From positions 1 to 64,000 of the forward strand of contig NZ_JAFMOW010000060.1 in NCBI RefSeq assembly GCF_019049675.1: DNA of 64,000 nt, in the 5' to 3' direction. This document shows positions 25,585 through 34,430 of this stretch, piece after piece. This DNA is from Rahnella bonaserana (lineage in GTDB: Bacteria > Pseudomonadota > Gammaproteobacteria > Enterobacterales > Enterobacteriaceae). The position numbers and the translations under genes were made by a program. The notes beneath the pieces were generated by a model. The model did not search any database and was not told the origin of the DNA. It worked only from the letters and a program-made list of their open reading frames with translations. The first letter of the stretch is position 1. Every line of letters begins with the position of its first letter.

Positions 25585-25884
25585 ATAGACCTCATTGCAA
25601 CTGTCTCAGTAAATTGGCCGATAGAATATAGGTTTGCGCCGTTTCAGGCAAAACCTGCTGCTTTATCCCCTCGTAAACAGACTTCTCTGAAGTAAAAACA
25701 GCATTAATTCTATCCCAACGGATAAAAATCGAACCGAAATATCCCCTTGGGAAGTGTAATGCACTTCCCGCCTCACTCCTGCGCGGCATTCAGTATTTTC
25801 CGAAATTTTAACATCTGCTTTGTAATCCATGACTAATTTCCCCTGCCGCCTACCAAAATCCTCAACTTGGGTTAGATTTAGAGG

Positions 25885-25906
25885 TTGTGTGATCTGCATC
25901 ACACAA
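25885..25906. promoter_or_regulatory. CRP binding site upstream of the sugar porter
   Basis: TTGTGTGATCTGCATCACAC followed by AA is a near-perfect palindrome containing TGTGA-N6-TCACA (25888-25903), the CRP consensus. It lies about 36 bases before the GTG start, pointing to activation by CRP-cAMP. Confidence 0.8.
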
Positions 25907-25941
25907 AACATGACAACAATAATGAAATACAGGGAGCACTT

Positions 25942-27399
25942 GTGACTGAGAAACTCAACAGCGGGCAGGAAAGCGAGGCGAAGAAAACTCCGCCGCCGAC
26001 CGAACCACTGGTAAAAGTAATTGCGTTTATTGCCACCCTGGGTGGTTTATTGTTTGGCTACGATACAGGTGTGATTGCGGGCGCGCTGCTGTTCATGAAG
26101 CACGATCTGCATCTGACATCGGTGACGACCGGGATGGTCACCAGTTTCCTGATACTGGGTTCTGCTATCGGCGCGGTCTTTGCGGGTCGGGTCGCTGACC
26201 GGTTCGGACGCAAAAAAATCATTCTGGCGATGGCGATAATATTCATGGCCGGTTCTCTGGGTTGTGCCATGGCCCCCAACGTCGTGCTGATGATTACCTT
26301 CCGCTTTATTCTCGGACTGGCCGTCGGTGGCGCGGCAGCGATTGTGCCGATATATATCGCGGAAATCGTGCCTTCTAACCGCCGCTGGCAGTTCGTCACC
26401 TTGCAGGAACTGATGATCGTCTCCGGCCAGCTGATTGCTTACACCAGTAACGCGGCCATTAACGAAGTCTGGGGCGGCGAAACCACCTGGCGCTGGATGC
26501 TGGGTGTCGCCTGTGTTCCGGCGGTGATTTTATGGGTCGGTATGTTGTTCCTGCCTGACACACCGCGCTGGTACGCCATGCATGGCCGCTATCGCGAGGC
26601 GCGTGACGTGCTGGAACGCACCCGTAAAGCAGGCAAGGTTGAGAAAGAACTGAGCGAGATCCGCAGTTCCATGAGTTCTAAAAGCGAGAAACATTCCCGC
26701 CGCCAGAAGACGATTTCCGTCTGGATGAAACGACTGGTATTTCTGGGGATTGGTATCGCCATGCTGCAACAGCTTTCCGGCGTGAACACCATCATGTTCT
26801 ACGCACCGACCATGTTGCAGGCCACGGGATTAAGCACCAATGCGTCTCTGATGGCGACCATCGCCAACGGGGTAATTTCGGTGATCATGACGTTCGTGGG
26901 GATAATGTTACTCAGCCGTTTCGGACGCCGTCCGCTGCTGCTGACCGGTCAGATAGGTTGTACGCTGACGCTTCTTGCCATCGGGCTGGTGACCTGGCTG
27001 ATGCCAGAAACCGTCAACGGCCATCCCGATGCTGTCCGCAGTTATCTGGTACTGGGCGGTATGCTGATTTTCCTGTGCTTCCAGCAGGGCGCGTTGTCGC
27101 CTGTTACCTGGCTGCTGCTGTCGGAAATGTTCCCGATGCGCATCCGCGGTATGGCTAACGGCGTGTCGGTATTTGCCATGCAGATGACCAATTTCTCTAT
27201 CGCCTTTATGTTCCCGATCATGCTGGATTCTATCGGGCTGACGATGTCCTTCTTCTGCTTTGCCGCCATCGGTGTCGCAGGGGGCATTTTCGCCATTATC
27301 TTCGCGCCGGAAACGCAGGGCAAAACGTTAGAGCAAATTGAGAAACACTTCAAAAAGCACTTACAAGATGACCCTGCTCCGCAGGAAGCAAGAAGTTAA
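25942..27399 (+). CDS. MFS sugar porter (sugar:proton symporter family)
   Basis: 485 residues, 12 membrane spans, with sugar-porter signatures: FGYDTGVIAGALLFM (first span), GRVADRFGRKKIILA (loop 2-3), PSNRRWQFVTLQELMIVSGQ, LPDTPRWYAMHGR, QLSGVNTIMFYAPT (seventh span), and loop 8-9 SRFGRRPLLLTG. Such inner-membrane proteins import hexoses, pentoses or inositol with protons; XylE, AraE and GalP are relatives, but I cannot name the sugar. The frame opens at 25885, but AGGGAG five bases before the GTG at 25942 decides the start. A CRP site lies upstream and a terminator downstream, so it is a single-gene unit under catabolite control. Confidence 0.85.
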   Translation: MTEKLNSGQESEAKKTPPPTEPLVKVIAFIATLGGLLFGYDTGVIAGALLFMKHDLHLTSVTTGMVTSFLILGSAIGAVFAGRVADRFGRKKIILAMAIIFMAGSLGCAMAPNVVLMITFRFILGLAVGGAAAIVPIYIAEIVPSNRRWQFVTLQELMIVSGQLIAYTSNAAINEVWGGETTWRWMLGVACVPAVILWVGMLFLPDTPRWYAMHGRYREARDVLERTRKAGKVEKELSEIRSSMSSKSEKHSRRQKTISVWMKRLVFLGIGIAMLQQLSGVNTIMFYAPTMLQATGLSTNASLMATIANGVISVIMTFVGIMLLSRFGRRPLLLTGQIGCTLTLLAIGLVTWLMPETVNGHPDAVRSYLVLGGMLIFLCFQQGALSPVTWLLLSEMFPMRIRGMANGVSVFAMQMTNFSIAFMFPIMLDSIGLTMSFFCFAAIGVAGGIFAIIFAPETQGKTLEQIEKHFKKHLQDDPAPQEARS

Positions 27400-27421
27400 A
27401 TTTTACATCGCCGCATGAATA

Positions 27422-27447
27422 CGCCGGACAAGTTGTCCGGCGCTTTC
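27422..27447 (+). terminator. Terminator of the sugar porter gene
   Basis: CGCCGGAC-AAGTT-GTCCGGCG stem-loop followed by CTTTCTT. Confidence 0.75.
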
Positions 27448-27485
27448 TTAGTATGCTGTTCCCATACTCCCCGTAATCTGCACCC

Positions 27486-28940
27486 TTATTCACCCAGCTC
27501 GATGCACAGGTATTTCATTTCCAGATAATCATCCATACCGTAACGTGAGCCTTCACGCCCCAGGCCGGATTGTTTAATGCCACCGAACGGCGCGACTTCG
27601 TTGGAAATCAGACCAGTATTAATACCTACCATGCCATATTCCAGCAATTCCGGTATCCGCCACTGACGTGCTGCGTCGCGGGTAAAAATGTATGCCGCGA
27701 GGCCAAATTCGGTGTCATTTGCCATTGCCAAAACCTGCGCTTCATCTGTAAAACTAAATACGGGCGCCACCGGTCCGAACGTTTCTTCACGGGCAAATTT
27801 CATCGCTGACGTAACATTTCCGATAACCGTTGGCTGGAAGAATGTCCCGCCAAGTGCATGTGGCTGCCCGCCGGTCAGTAACATGGCGCCTTGCGATAAC
27901 GCATCTTCTATATGTTCCTGCACTTTGCTGACTGCCGCCTGGTCGATAAGTGGCCCCTGCGTAACGCCGGTTTTTGTACCTTCACCCACGCTGAGTTTTT
28001 CGACTTCTTCGACCAGTCTGGCAATAAGCGCCGGATAAATGCCCTGCTGGACATAAATCCGGTTAGCGCAAACACAGGTTTGCCCGCTGTTACGGAACTT
28101 CGAAGCCATAATCCCGGCCACTGCACGCTCCAGATTGGCGTCGTCGAACACAATAAATGGCGCGTTACCCCCCAGTTCCAGCGAGAGCTTTTTCACCGTC
28201 GGTGCACTTTGCGCCATCAGGATGCGCCCTACTTCTGTCGACCCGGTAAAGCTAAGCTTGCGCACCACAGGACTGTCACACAACACTTTGCCAGTGGCCT
28301 GCGCTGAACCGGTGATCACCTGCAACACGCCTGCCGGAATACCGGCTTCCATCGCCAGTTGTCCAAGCGCTAACGCTGTCAGCGGTGACTGTTCGGCAGG
28401 TTTAACAATCATCGTGCAGCCTGCAGCCAGCGCCGGTGCGGCTTTGCGGGTGATCATCGCTGCCGGGAAATTCCAGGGCGTAATGGCTGCACACACGCCA
28501 ATGGGTTGTTTCAAAACCAGCATCCGCTGGGATGCCTGCACCGGAGCCAGCACGCTGCCTTCAACGCGTTTGGCTTCTTCAGCAAACCATTCGATAAAAG
28601 AAGCGGCGTAGACAATTTCACCCCGCGCTTCCGCAAGGGGTTTGCCCTGTTCTGCCGTCAGCAACGCCGCTAAGTCGTCAGCGTGTTCCAGCATCAGTTG
28701 CGCCCATTTCTGCATCAGCGCGGCACGCTGTTTGGCCGTTTTTTCTCTCCAGCCCTGCTGCGCCTGTTCGGCATACACAATAGCCTGCGCCGTTTGCGCC
28801 GTGGTGATTTGAGGAACGCGACCAATTACCCCACCGTTTGCCGGATTAATCACATTGTCGAATTCACCGTTTTCACTGTCATACCATTCGCCGTTAATAA
28901 GGCATTGCTGGCGCAGAAGGCCTGGATGTTTCAGTTGCAT
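27486..28940 (-). CDS. gabD: Succinate semialdehyde dehydrogenase GabD
   Basis: 484 residues, near the 482 of E. coli GabD. Motifs: AAITPWNFPAAMITRKAAPALAAG, KLSLELGGNAPFIVFDDANL with the general base, and NSGQTCVCANRIYVQ with the catalytic Cys and the neighbouring Cys of the redox-switch type. It oxidises succinate semialdehyde to succinate, typically with NADP. CTGAGG precedes the ATG. It follows gabT on the same strand after 8 bases, so the two form a GABA-catabolic operon driven from the region beside the MocR regulator. Confidence 0.92.
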   Translation of the reverse strand: MQLKHPGLLRQQCLINGEWYDSENGEFDNVINPANGGVIGRVPQITTAQTAQAIVYAEQAQQGWREKTAKQRAALMQKWAQLMLEHADDLAALLTAEQGKPLAEARGEIVYAASFIEWFAEEAKRVEGSVLAPVQASQRMLVLKQPIGVCAAITPWNFPAAMITRKAAPALAAGCTMIVKPAEQSPLTALALGQLAMEAGIPAGVLQVITGSAQATGKVLCDSPVVRKLSFTGSTEVGRILMAQSAPTVKKLSLELGGNAPFIVFDDANLERAVAGIMASKFRNSGQTCVCANRIYVQQGIYPALIARLVEEVEKLSVGEGTKTGVTQGPLIDQAAVSKVQEHIEDALSQGAMLLTGGQPHALGGTFFQPTVIGNVTSAMKFAREETFGPVAPVFSFTDEAQVLAMANDTEFGLAAYIFTRDAARQWRIPELLEYGMVGINTGLISNEVAPFGGIKQSGLGREGSRYGMDDYLEMKYLCIELGE

Positions 28941-28948
28941 AAGCTGCC

Positions 28949-30217
28949 TCAGTCTGCAAGAACGCGGGATAAAATCGCCAGTGCGTCTTTAAACTGGGCG
29001 TCAGGAATGGTCAGCGGATACAGGAAGCGGATCACGTTACCCTGTACGCCGCAGCTCAGCATCAGCAAACCGGCATCCAGCGCTTTGCGAAGATACTGTT
29101 TAGTCAGCTCAGCAGAAGGTTTTCCGGTCGCGGGATCGTTAAATTCGGCAGCCACCATCGACCCGCGTGCGCGGACATCCACCAGCGCCGGGCATGTCGT
29201 TTTGGCTTTTTCCAGCACTTCCACCAGCTCCGATCCTAAGCGGCTGGCGCGGTCACACAATTTTTCTTCTTCGATGATGTCGAGCACAGCAAGGGCTGAT
29301 GCCACTGCCAGCGGATTACCGGCGTAGGTTCCCCCCAGACCTCCCGGTTCAGGCGCATCCATCAGTTCAGCGCGTCCCGTTACGCCGGAAATCGGGATCC
29401 CGCCGCCGAGGCTTTTCGCCATCGTGACGATGTCCGGTTTAGCATCCGGATAATAATCCGAAGCAAACATTTTGCCGGTACGTGCAAAACCGCTCTGGAC
29501 TTCGTCAGCAATCATCACAATGCCGTGGCGATCGCAGATATCACGCAACCCTTTCACGAATTCTTCCGGCGCAATATTGAAACCGCCCTCGCCCTGCACC
29601 GGCTCATATATAATTGCGGCTACTTGGGAAGGACTAATATCACTACGGAAAATACGTTCGATGCTGTCGAGTGCCATTTCAGTGGTGACACCCTGCACGG
29701 CGTTCGGATATTGCGCATGGAAAACGGAGGCAGGAAAAGGCCCGAAACCGACTTTGTATGGAACCACTTTGCCGGTCAGCGCCATGGTCAGCAGTGTGCG
29801 GCCGTGAAAAGCGCCGGAGAAGGTCAAAATGCCAGGCCGACCGGTTGCTGCGCGGGCAATTTTCACCGCGTTTTCTACCGCCTCCGCGCCGGTGCTGAAA
29901 AAGGTCGTTTTAGCTTTGCCGCTGACCGGGGCAATCGAATTGATGCGCTCTGCCAGTTCCACAAAGCTGGCGTAAGGGACGATCTGATAGGCCGTATGCG
30001 TGAAAAGGTCGAGCTGTTTGCGGATTGCTTCAACAATTTTCGGGTGACGATGCCCGGTGTTCAGCACAGCAATCCCGGCAGTAAAATCGATGTATTCCCG
30101 TCCCTGCTCATCCCACAGCGTCGCGTTTTCCGCCTTCGCTGCGTAGAAATCACACATGACGCCAACACCCCGTGGTGTCGCCTCTTTACGGCGTTTTTCC
30201 AGTTCACTGTGACTCAT
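28949..30217 (-). CDS. gabT: 4-aminobutyrate aminotransferase GabT
   Basis: 422 residues, class-III PLP aminotransferase: FTAGIAVLNTGHRHPKIVEAI, STGAEAVENAVKIARAATGR, SGAFHGRTLLTMALTGK, YEPVQGEGGFNIAPEEFVK, MIADEVQSGFARTGKMFA and the PLP-lysine region VTMAKSLGGGIPISGVTGR. It moves the amino group of GABA to 2-oxoglutarate, giving succinate semialdehyde for GabD. The frame opens 19 codons earlier at 30274, but AGGAGCGAAAG before 30217 and the usual MSHSELEKRR start fix the choice. PuuE, a close paralogue, is the alternative name. Confidence 0.9.
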   Translation of the reverse strand: MSHSELEKRRKEATPRGVGVMCDFYAAKAENATLWDEQGREYIDFTAGIAVLNTGHRHPKIVEAIRKQLDLFTHTAYQIVPYASFVELAERINSIAPVSGKAKTTFFSTGAEAVENAVKIARAATGRPGILTFSGAFHGRTLLTMALTGKVVPYKVGFGPFPASVFHAQYPNAVQGVTTEMALDSIERIFRSDISPSQVAAIIYEPVQGEGGFNIAPEEFVKGLRDICDRHGIVMIADEVQSGFARTGKMFASDYYPDAKPDIVTMAKSLGGGIPISGVTGRAELMDAPEPGGLGGTYAGNPLAVASALAVLDIIEEEKLCDRASRLGSELVEVLEKAKTTCPALVDVRARGSMVAAEFNDPATGKPSAELTKQYLRKALDAGLLMLSCGVQGNVIRFLYPLTIPDAQFKDALAILSRVLAD

Positions 30218-30363
30218 CTTTCGCTCCTGCATGAAGGTTGATGTTTTATATGATGCCGGTTGCAAGCTGAACAATTTGTCGTAATAGCAATCCGTTCTTG
30301 TGTTTTATCCCGCCAGCGGCTCTATAATCCAGAACCAGTTTGAATTATTTTGAGGTACCACTT

Positions 30364-31884
30364 TTGCGTTCTCTGCTTTCAGACCTCATTTCTCAACGCC
30401 TGACCGGCCTTTCCGACACGCCTACAGGCACGCTGAATAAGCGCGTTTATCAGGCGTTACAGCAGGCAATTTTCGACGGCAGTATCGCGCCGGGCAGCCG
30501 TTTGCCGGCCTCGCGTGACCTGGCAAAAGAGCTGGATATTTCGCGCAATACAGTGCTTGCTGCGTATGACCAGTTGCAGGCGGAGGGATACATTCAGACC
30601 CGTAGCGGAAGTGGGACTTTCGTCACATCAGATTTGCCTGAGGACGGCGTGATTACCGATAAAACGGCACGGTACTTTGCGCCGGTACGCAGCCATGTTG
30701 TGCTTTCCGAACGCGGCACCCGGTTGCTGACGCGCACGGGCGTTGCCTCGCAACAATGGGGCGCATTCATGCCCGGCGTGCCCGACGTGACTAAATTTCC
30801 GCATGAGATCTGGCGTAAACTTCAGAACCGCCTGAGCCGCCGCCTGCACCCTGAATTCCTGACTTATTCCCGCCACGGAGGATGTCCGCAACTGCAGCAT
30901 GCACTGGCGGATTATCTGCGCGTTGCACGTTCTGTTGATTGCACGGCTGACCAGATTCTGATCACCACAGGTACACATCAGGCACTGGATCTGCTGGCCA
31001 AAATGCTCTGCGACCCCGGCGACACTGCCTGGATTGAAGAGCCGAGTTACTGGGGAATTCGTAATGTGCTGACCATTAATGGCGTTGATATTCAGCCGGT
31101 TCCTGTAGATGACAGTGGCATGGCTCCGCCTGAAAACATGCCTGAGAATTCTTTGAATAACCCTGTGCCGAAACTTATATGCGTGACACCGTCACATCAC
31201 TACCCCCTCGGGTCGGTGATGAGCCTTGCAAGACGCCAAAAAATTCTTGCGATGGCCAGTGAACTTGGTAGCTGGATTGTGGAAGATGACTACGACAGCG
31301 AATTCCGTTACTCGGGCAGTCCAATCCCGGCACTGCAGGGACTGAGCAGCGATGCGCCTGTAATTTACATCGGAACATTCAGCAAGACGCTGTATCCCGC
31401 GATGCGCATCAGTTACATGGTTCTTCCCCGCCCGCTGGCGTCACGCTTAAAGATTGCGCACTCAGAGCTGTACCGTGGCGGAAACGGACTCACACAACTA
31501 ACGCTGGCGGAATTTATTCGCGAAGGACATTACGCCGCGCACATTCGCAAAATGCGGCTGATTTACGGCAAACGCCGAAATACGCTGACGCGGATGATTG
31601 AACAGGAACTTGGACCAGAATATCTTTGTGAAGACAGCAACGCCGGACTTCATCTGATCCTTTCGCTGCCGGATTCTATTGATGATGTGGCGCTGAGTGC
31701 AGAGCTTGAGCAGTTAAAAATCTTGACCCGCCCTCTGTCAGCTTATTATCTGCGCCCTGCCCCGCGTCGCGGATTGTTGCTCGGTTATGGCTGTGTACCT
31801 GAGGAAGAAATTGAAACTGCATTCGGGCATATCGTCGAGTGTCTGCGACGACGTTTGTTTTCAGCGGGTACAACTGAGCCATAA
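30364..31884 (+). CDS. MocR-family (GntR + aminotransferase) regulator, GabR-like
   Basis: About 506 residues: a GntR winged helix at about 20-95 (TLNKRVYQALQQAIFDGSI, LPASRDLAKELDISRNTVLAAY) fused to a fold-type-I aminotransferase domain at about 130-500. The latter has TGTHQALDLLAKML, VEDDYDSEFRYSG and the PLP-lysine region YIGTFSKTLYPAMRISYMVLP. MocR proteins such as GabR sense PLP plus an amino compound. The position, divergent from gabTD across about 146 bases, makes it the likely GABA-responsive activator of that operon. The start is uncertain: TTG at 30364 has GAGG 8 bases upstream, while another TTG at 30340 has none; no ATG fits. Confidence 0.82.
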   Translation: MRSLLSDLISQRLTGLSDTPTGTLNKRVYQALQQAIFDGSIAPGSRLPASRDLAKELDISRNTVLAAYDQLQAEGYIQTRSGSGTFVTSDLPEDGVITDKTARYFAPVRSHVVLSERGTRLLTRTGVASQQWGAFMPGVPDVTKFPHEIWRKLQNRLSRRLHPEFLTYSRHGGCPQLQHALADYLRVARSVDCTADQILITTGTHQALDLLAKMLCDPGDTAWIEEPSYWGIRNVLTINGVDIQPVPVDDSGMAPPENMPENSLNNPVPKLICVTPSHHYPLGSVMSLARRQKILAMASELGSWIVEDDYDSEFRYSGSPIPALQGLSSDAPVIYIGTFSKTLYPAMRISYMVLPRPLASRLKIAHSELYRGGNGLTQLTLAEFIREGHYAAHIRKMRLIYGKRRNTLTRMIEQELGPEYLCEDSNAGLHLILSLPDSIDDVALSAELEQLKILTRPLSAYYLRPAPRRGLLLGYGCVPEEEIETAFGHIVECLRRRLFSAGTTEP

Positions 31885-31930
31885 GTAAGGCGGTAACCCA
31901 ATCCTATGATTGTGCGATTTGGTGATTTCG

Positions 31931-31978
31931 TGATTTCATGATTTCATGATTTCATGATTTCATGATTTCATGATTTCA
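31931..31978. repeat. Tandem array of TGATTTCA (six perfect units)
   Basis: Six perfect 8-bp units with degenerate units on both sides (TGATTTCG at 31923, TGATTATA at 31979). It is the left edge of the octad-phased region. Confidence 0.95.
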
Positions 31979-32724
31979 TGATTATAAGATTTTAGATATC
32001 CTGAGATAATGCAATCAATAAATCATTGAATCCCATCATCCTGTAATCAGAGATAAATCTTTGAATCCTGATACTCTCTGAATCCTGAAATCATAAGATG
32101 TATGATCCAGGATTTCATAATCACAGAATCTCTAAATCTTGAGATTCCAGCCATCACCATCCTATAATCTTATAATCACACCATCCAATCCTGACCACCC
32201 GGAATCACAGGATATAAATCCCATCATCCCAGAATCATTTGTTGAATCTCAGGATTATATAATCCCAATAGTATCTTCAAGAAACATACCATCCCGTGAT
32301 TTTTGTAGTAAATCTTATAATCCTGAAATCCATACATAATCCTGGGATTCTAAAATCTTTCTGCGTGCAAACGATGAAATAGTATAAGGTATTGAATTAC
32401 AATCAATGATTATAAAATCCCATAATCCTTAAGTTCATGCTGAATCCTATAATCTTGTAATCATTATCTCAATTTAGAATCCCAGGATACTGAAATCCCC
32501 AAACTAGAATACTGCACAATTTCTCGCGAACAGGATTTCAGGATATCAGAATTCTGGAATCCTGTAGCTCCGCCTCACTGAATCTTGTGATTCAGTAAGG
32601 TCATAATCTCATGACTCAACCGGTATTGATCTCCAGTTATTCCCGAATAATCCTGAAATCCGGATATGCCCTGAATCCTGAAATCCCAGTATATCCGCAC
32701 TACCATCCTGGGAGCACAGGATTC

Positions 32725-32880
32725 AGATGTTGAGATGTTGAGATGTTGAGATGTTGAGATGTTGAGATGGTGAGATGGTGAGATGGTGAGATGGTGAGAT
32801 GGTGAGATGGTGAGATGGTGAGATGGTGAGATGGTGAGATGGTGAGATGGTGAGATGGTGAGATGGTGAGATGGTGAGAT
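32725..32880. repeat. Tandem 8-bp array: 5 x AGATGTTG then 14 x AGATGGTG
   Basis: Nineteen contiguous 8-bp units without an error inside each block, ending in a partial unit (AGAT). The block keeps the same 8-bp phase length as the rest of the region, with GATG in place of GATT. Its purity suggests recent expansion by slippage. Confidence 0.95.
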
Positions 32881-32973
32881 TTTATATCCTGATGCATTTA
32901 TGTCCAGTCATTTAAATGAACATGTGCATCCTGTCATCTGATGATACCAGGAGTGTTGAATCCCGGACTTTCA

Positions 32974-32997
32974 AGATTCAGAGATTCAGAGATTCAG
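32974..32997. repeat. Tandem array of AGATTCAG (three units)
   Basis: Three perfect 8-bp units (32974, 32982, 32990) followed by a degenerate one; part of the octad-phased region. Confidence 0.9.
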
Positions 32998-33373
32998 AGA
33001 TTTAATGATTACCGGATAACGAGATTTACGTAAATGTTCTGCAAACAGATTCAACCGGAAGTTAAAGATTTTGTAATCCTAAAATCATGTAATCCCAACC
33101 TTATACAATCCTGTGATGTGGGGAACGGATTATCTCAAGTTTTAAAGTTAACACTCTTAACAACCTCATGGAATCCTGTAATCATGGGATAATGTAATTC
33201 GATAATCCTTAGATATTGAAATCCCCGGCTGCAAACTTTATAGTAGCAGTCCAATCCTGTGATTCATGGATTAGAAAATCTCAGAATCCTAAGATTACAA
33301 ACTAAATGAATCCTAAAATCTTATGATTTTGGAATCCTGTTATCATTACTGAACGCTTCATTAAGAGGTTGTC

Positions 33374-34000
33374 ATGGCAGCGAAAATTATTTCCTTCCTT
33401 AACGGGAAGGGCGGAGTAGGGAAAACCACGACATCAATAAACATCGCAACTTGTCTGGCAAGACAAGGCCATAAAGTGGTGATGGTTGATACCGATCCAC
33501 AGGGAAGCATCAGCAACTGGTATGACGAAAGCAAATGCCAGTTCGACCTGGCTGAAGCGGCTTCAGAAAAAGAAGTCTACACCGTACGCAAGCAACTGAA
33601 AGAATACGATTACGTAGTGATTGATGGGGCAGCTGCAATATCAGCTATTTCATCTGCAGCGGTAATGGTGAGTGATTTAGTGCTGATCCCCGTGACACCG
33701 TCACCTTTAGATTTTGCTGCTTGCGGCGCTATTCTTGCCGTTGTCGAAGCACGCGAAAACCTGCAACCCGTAATTGCCCGCTTTCTGATCACTAAAAAAG
33801 TGGCATCGGCTAAAATGCTTGAAGTACTGAAGGCATCCATTGCCGACACGGGCGTTCCTGCGCTGCGTACCGGCACGACCCAACGCCAGGTGTACATTCG
33901 AACCATGATGGATGGTGGCACCGTTTTCGATACAACGGACGGAAATGCGAAGGGTGAAATTGAAATTATGACTAAAGAAATCACGGAGTTGCTGAAATGA
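33374..34000 (+). CDS. parA: ParF/ParA-type partition ATPase (type Ib)
   Basis: 208 residues, the length of short ParA proteins such as ParF of TP228 and without the N-terminal DNA-binding domain of long ParA. Deviant Walker [19 protein letters not shown]-prime [16 protein letters not shown] and Walker [14 protein letters not shown] are all visible. It polymerises or patterns on the nucleoid and moves plasmid copies apart with the help of the small partner encoded next. AGAGG precedes the ATG. Its stop overlaps the ATG of the partner (ATGA). The upstream octad repeat region is the likely centromere and operator. Confidence 0.92.
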   Translation: MAAKIISFLNGKGGVGKTTTSINIATCLARQGHKVVMVDTDPQGSISNWYDESKCQFDLAEAASEKEVYTVRKQLKEYDYVVIDGAAAISAISSAAVMVSDLVLIPVTPSPLDFAACGAILAVVEARENLQPVIARFLITKKVASAKMLEVLKASIADTGVPALRTGTTQRQVYIRTMMDGGTVFDTTDGNAKGEIEIMTKEITELLK

Positions 34001-34206
34001 AAATGAAACTTGGCCAGCACAGACAACTGACTACAGCACTGGACGCTGTGGCTAAACCGCCTGCATCGGTGAAAAAGCTACAAACGAATATCGATGAGGA
34101 GCTGCATCGCCGATTCAAAACCAGCTGCTTCCTGCAGGATCGCGAAATGAAAGACGTTCTGACAGAACTGATCGAAGCGTGGCTCATCCACAACGAACGC
34201 GCCTGA
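33997..34206 (+). CDS. parG: ParG-type centromere-binding protein (ribbon-helix-helix)
   Basis: 69 residues with the ParG layout: a basic flexible N-terminal tail ([20 protein letters not shown]) and a C-terminal ribbon-helix-helix fold, [20 protein letters not shown] followed by [22 protein letters not shown]. ParG dimers bind tetramer repeats at the centromere and repress the operon, while the tail stimulates the ParF ATPase. Translational coupling to the ATPase and the repeat-rich upstream DNA support the role. Confidence 0.85.
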   Translation: MKMKLGQHRQLTTALDAVAKPPASVKKLQTNIDEELHRRFKTSCFLQDREMKDVLTELIEAWLIHNERA

Positions 34207-34227
34207 TAATATGATCGCTGGCTGGAT

Positions 34228-34250
34228 CGGGTCTTACAGGCCCGTTTCTG
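34228..34250 (+). terminator. Possible terminator of parAG
   Basis: CGGG...CCCG short stem followed by TTTCT, 20 bases after the parG-like stop. Weak. Confidence 0.35.
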
Positions 34251-34430
34251 GCTTCATCCAGTCTGTAAACCTTGCTCAGCCTGCCTTAAACGCTAACCAA
34301 TCCCTTCCTGAAGTATTCTCTCCGTTGTGATCAGATCCCAAGATCAAATAATGTTTTGTTTATTTTATAAGTTTAGATCTTTCTCTTTAGGGAGCATTTT
34401 TACTTTTAATTATCATAGAGTTGTAGCTCA

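Larger units (their letters stand above)
31905..33365. repeat. About 1.4 kb of 8-bp-phased AATC/GATT repeats (candidate centromere of the ParFG system)
   Basis: No gene fits here. The DNA is packed with AATC (or GATT on this strand) tetramers spaced by 4-base AT-rich spacers, giving an 8-bp period. Exact examples: AATC at 32119, 32127, 32135; at 32166, 32174 with CATC at 32182; at 32217 (CATC at 32225), 32233; at 32443, 32451, 32459. Both orientations occur, in blocks. Pure 8-bp arrays occur at 31931, 32725 and 32974. The ParG centromere/operator of plasmid TP228 is known to be built of ACTC-like tetramers with 4-bp AT-rich spacers, the same architecture. It lies directly upstream of a ParF/ParG pair, where such a centromere is expected. 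Confidence 0.75.

Noticed and set aside
32700-32897. Minus-strand frame of repeated HHLTISPS
   Set aside because: It is only the translation of the 8-bp tandem array; 8 is not a multiple of 3, so the three-frame cycle gives a repeating 8-residue pattern. No ribosome site.
31923-33000. Short regularly repeated blocks as a CRISPR array
   Set aside because: Units are 8 bp without unique spacers of about 30 bp, and no cas genes are present.
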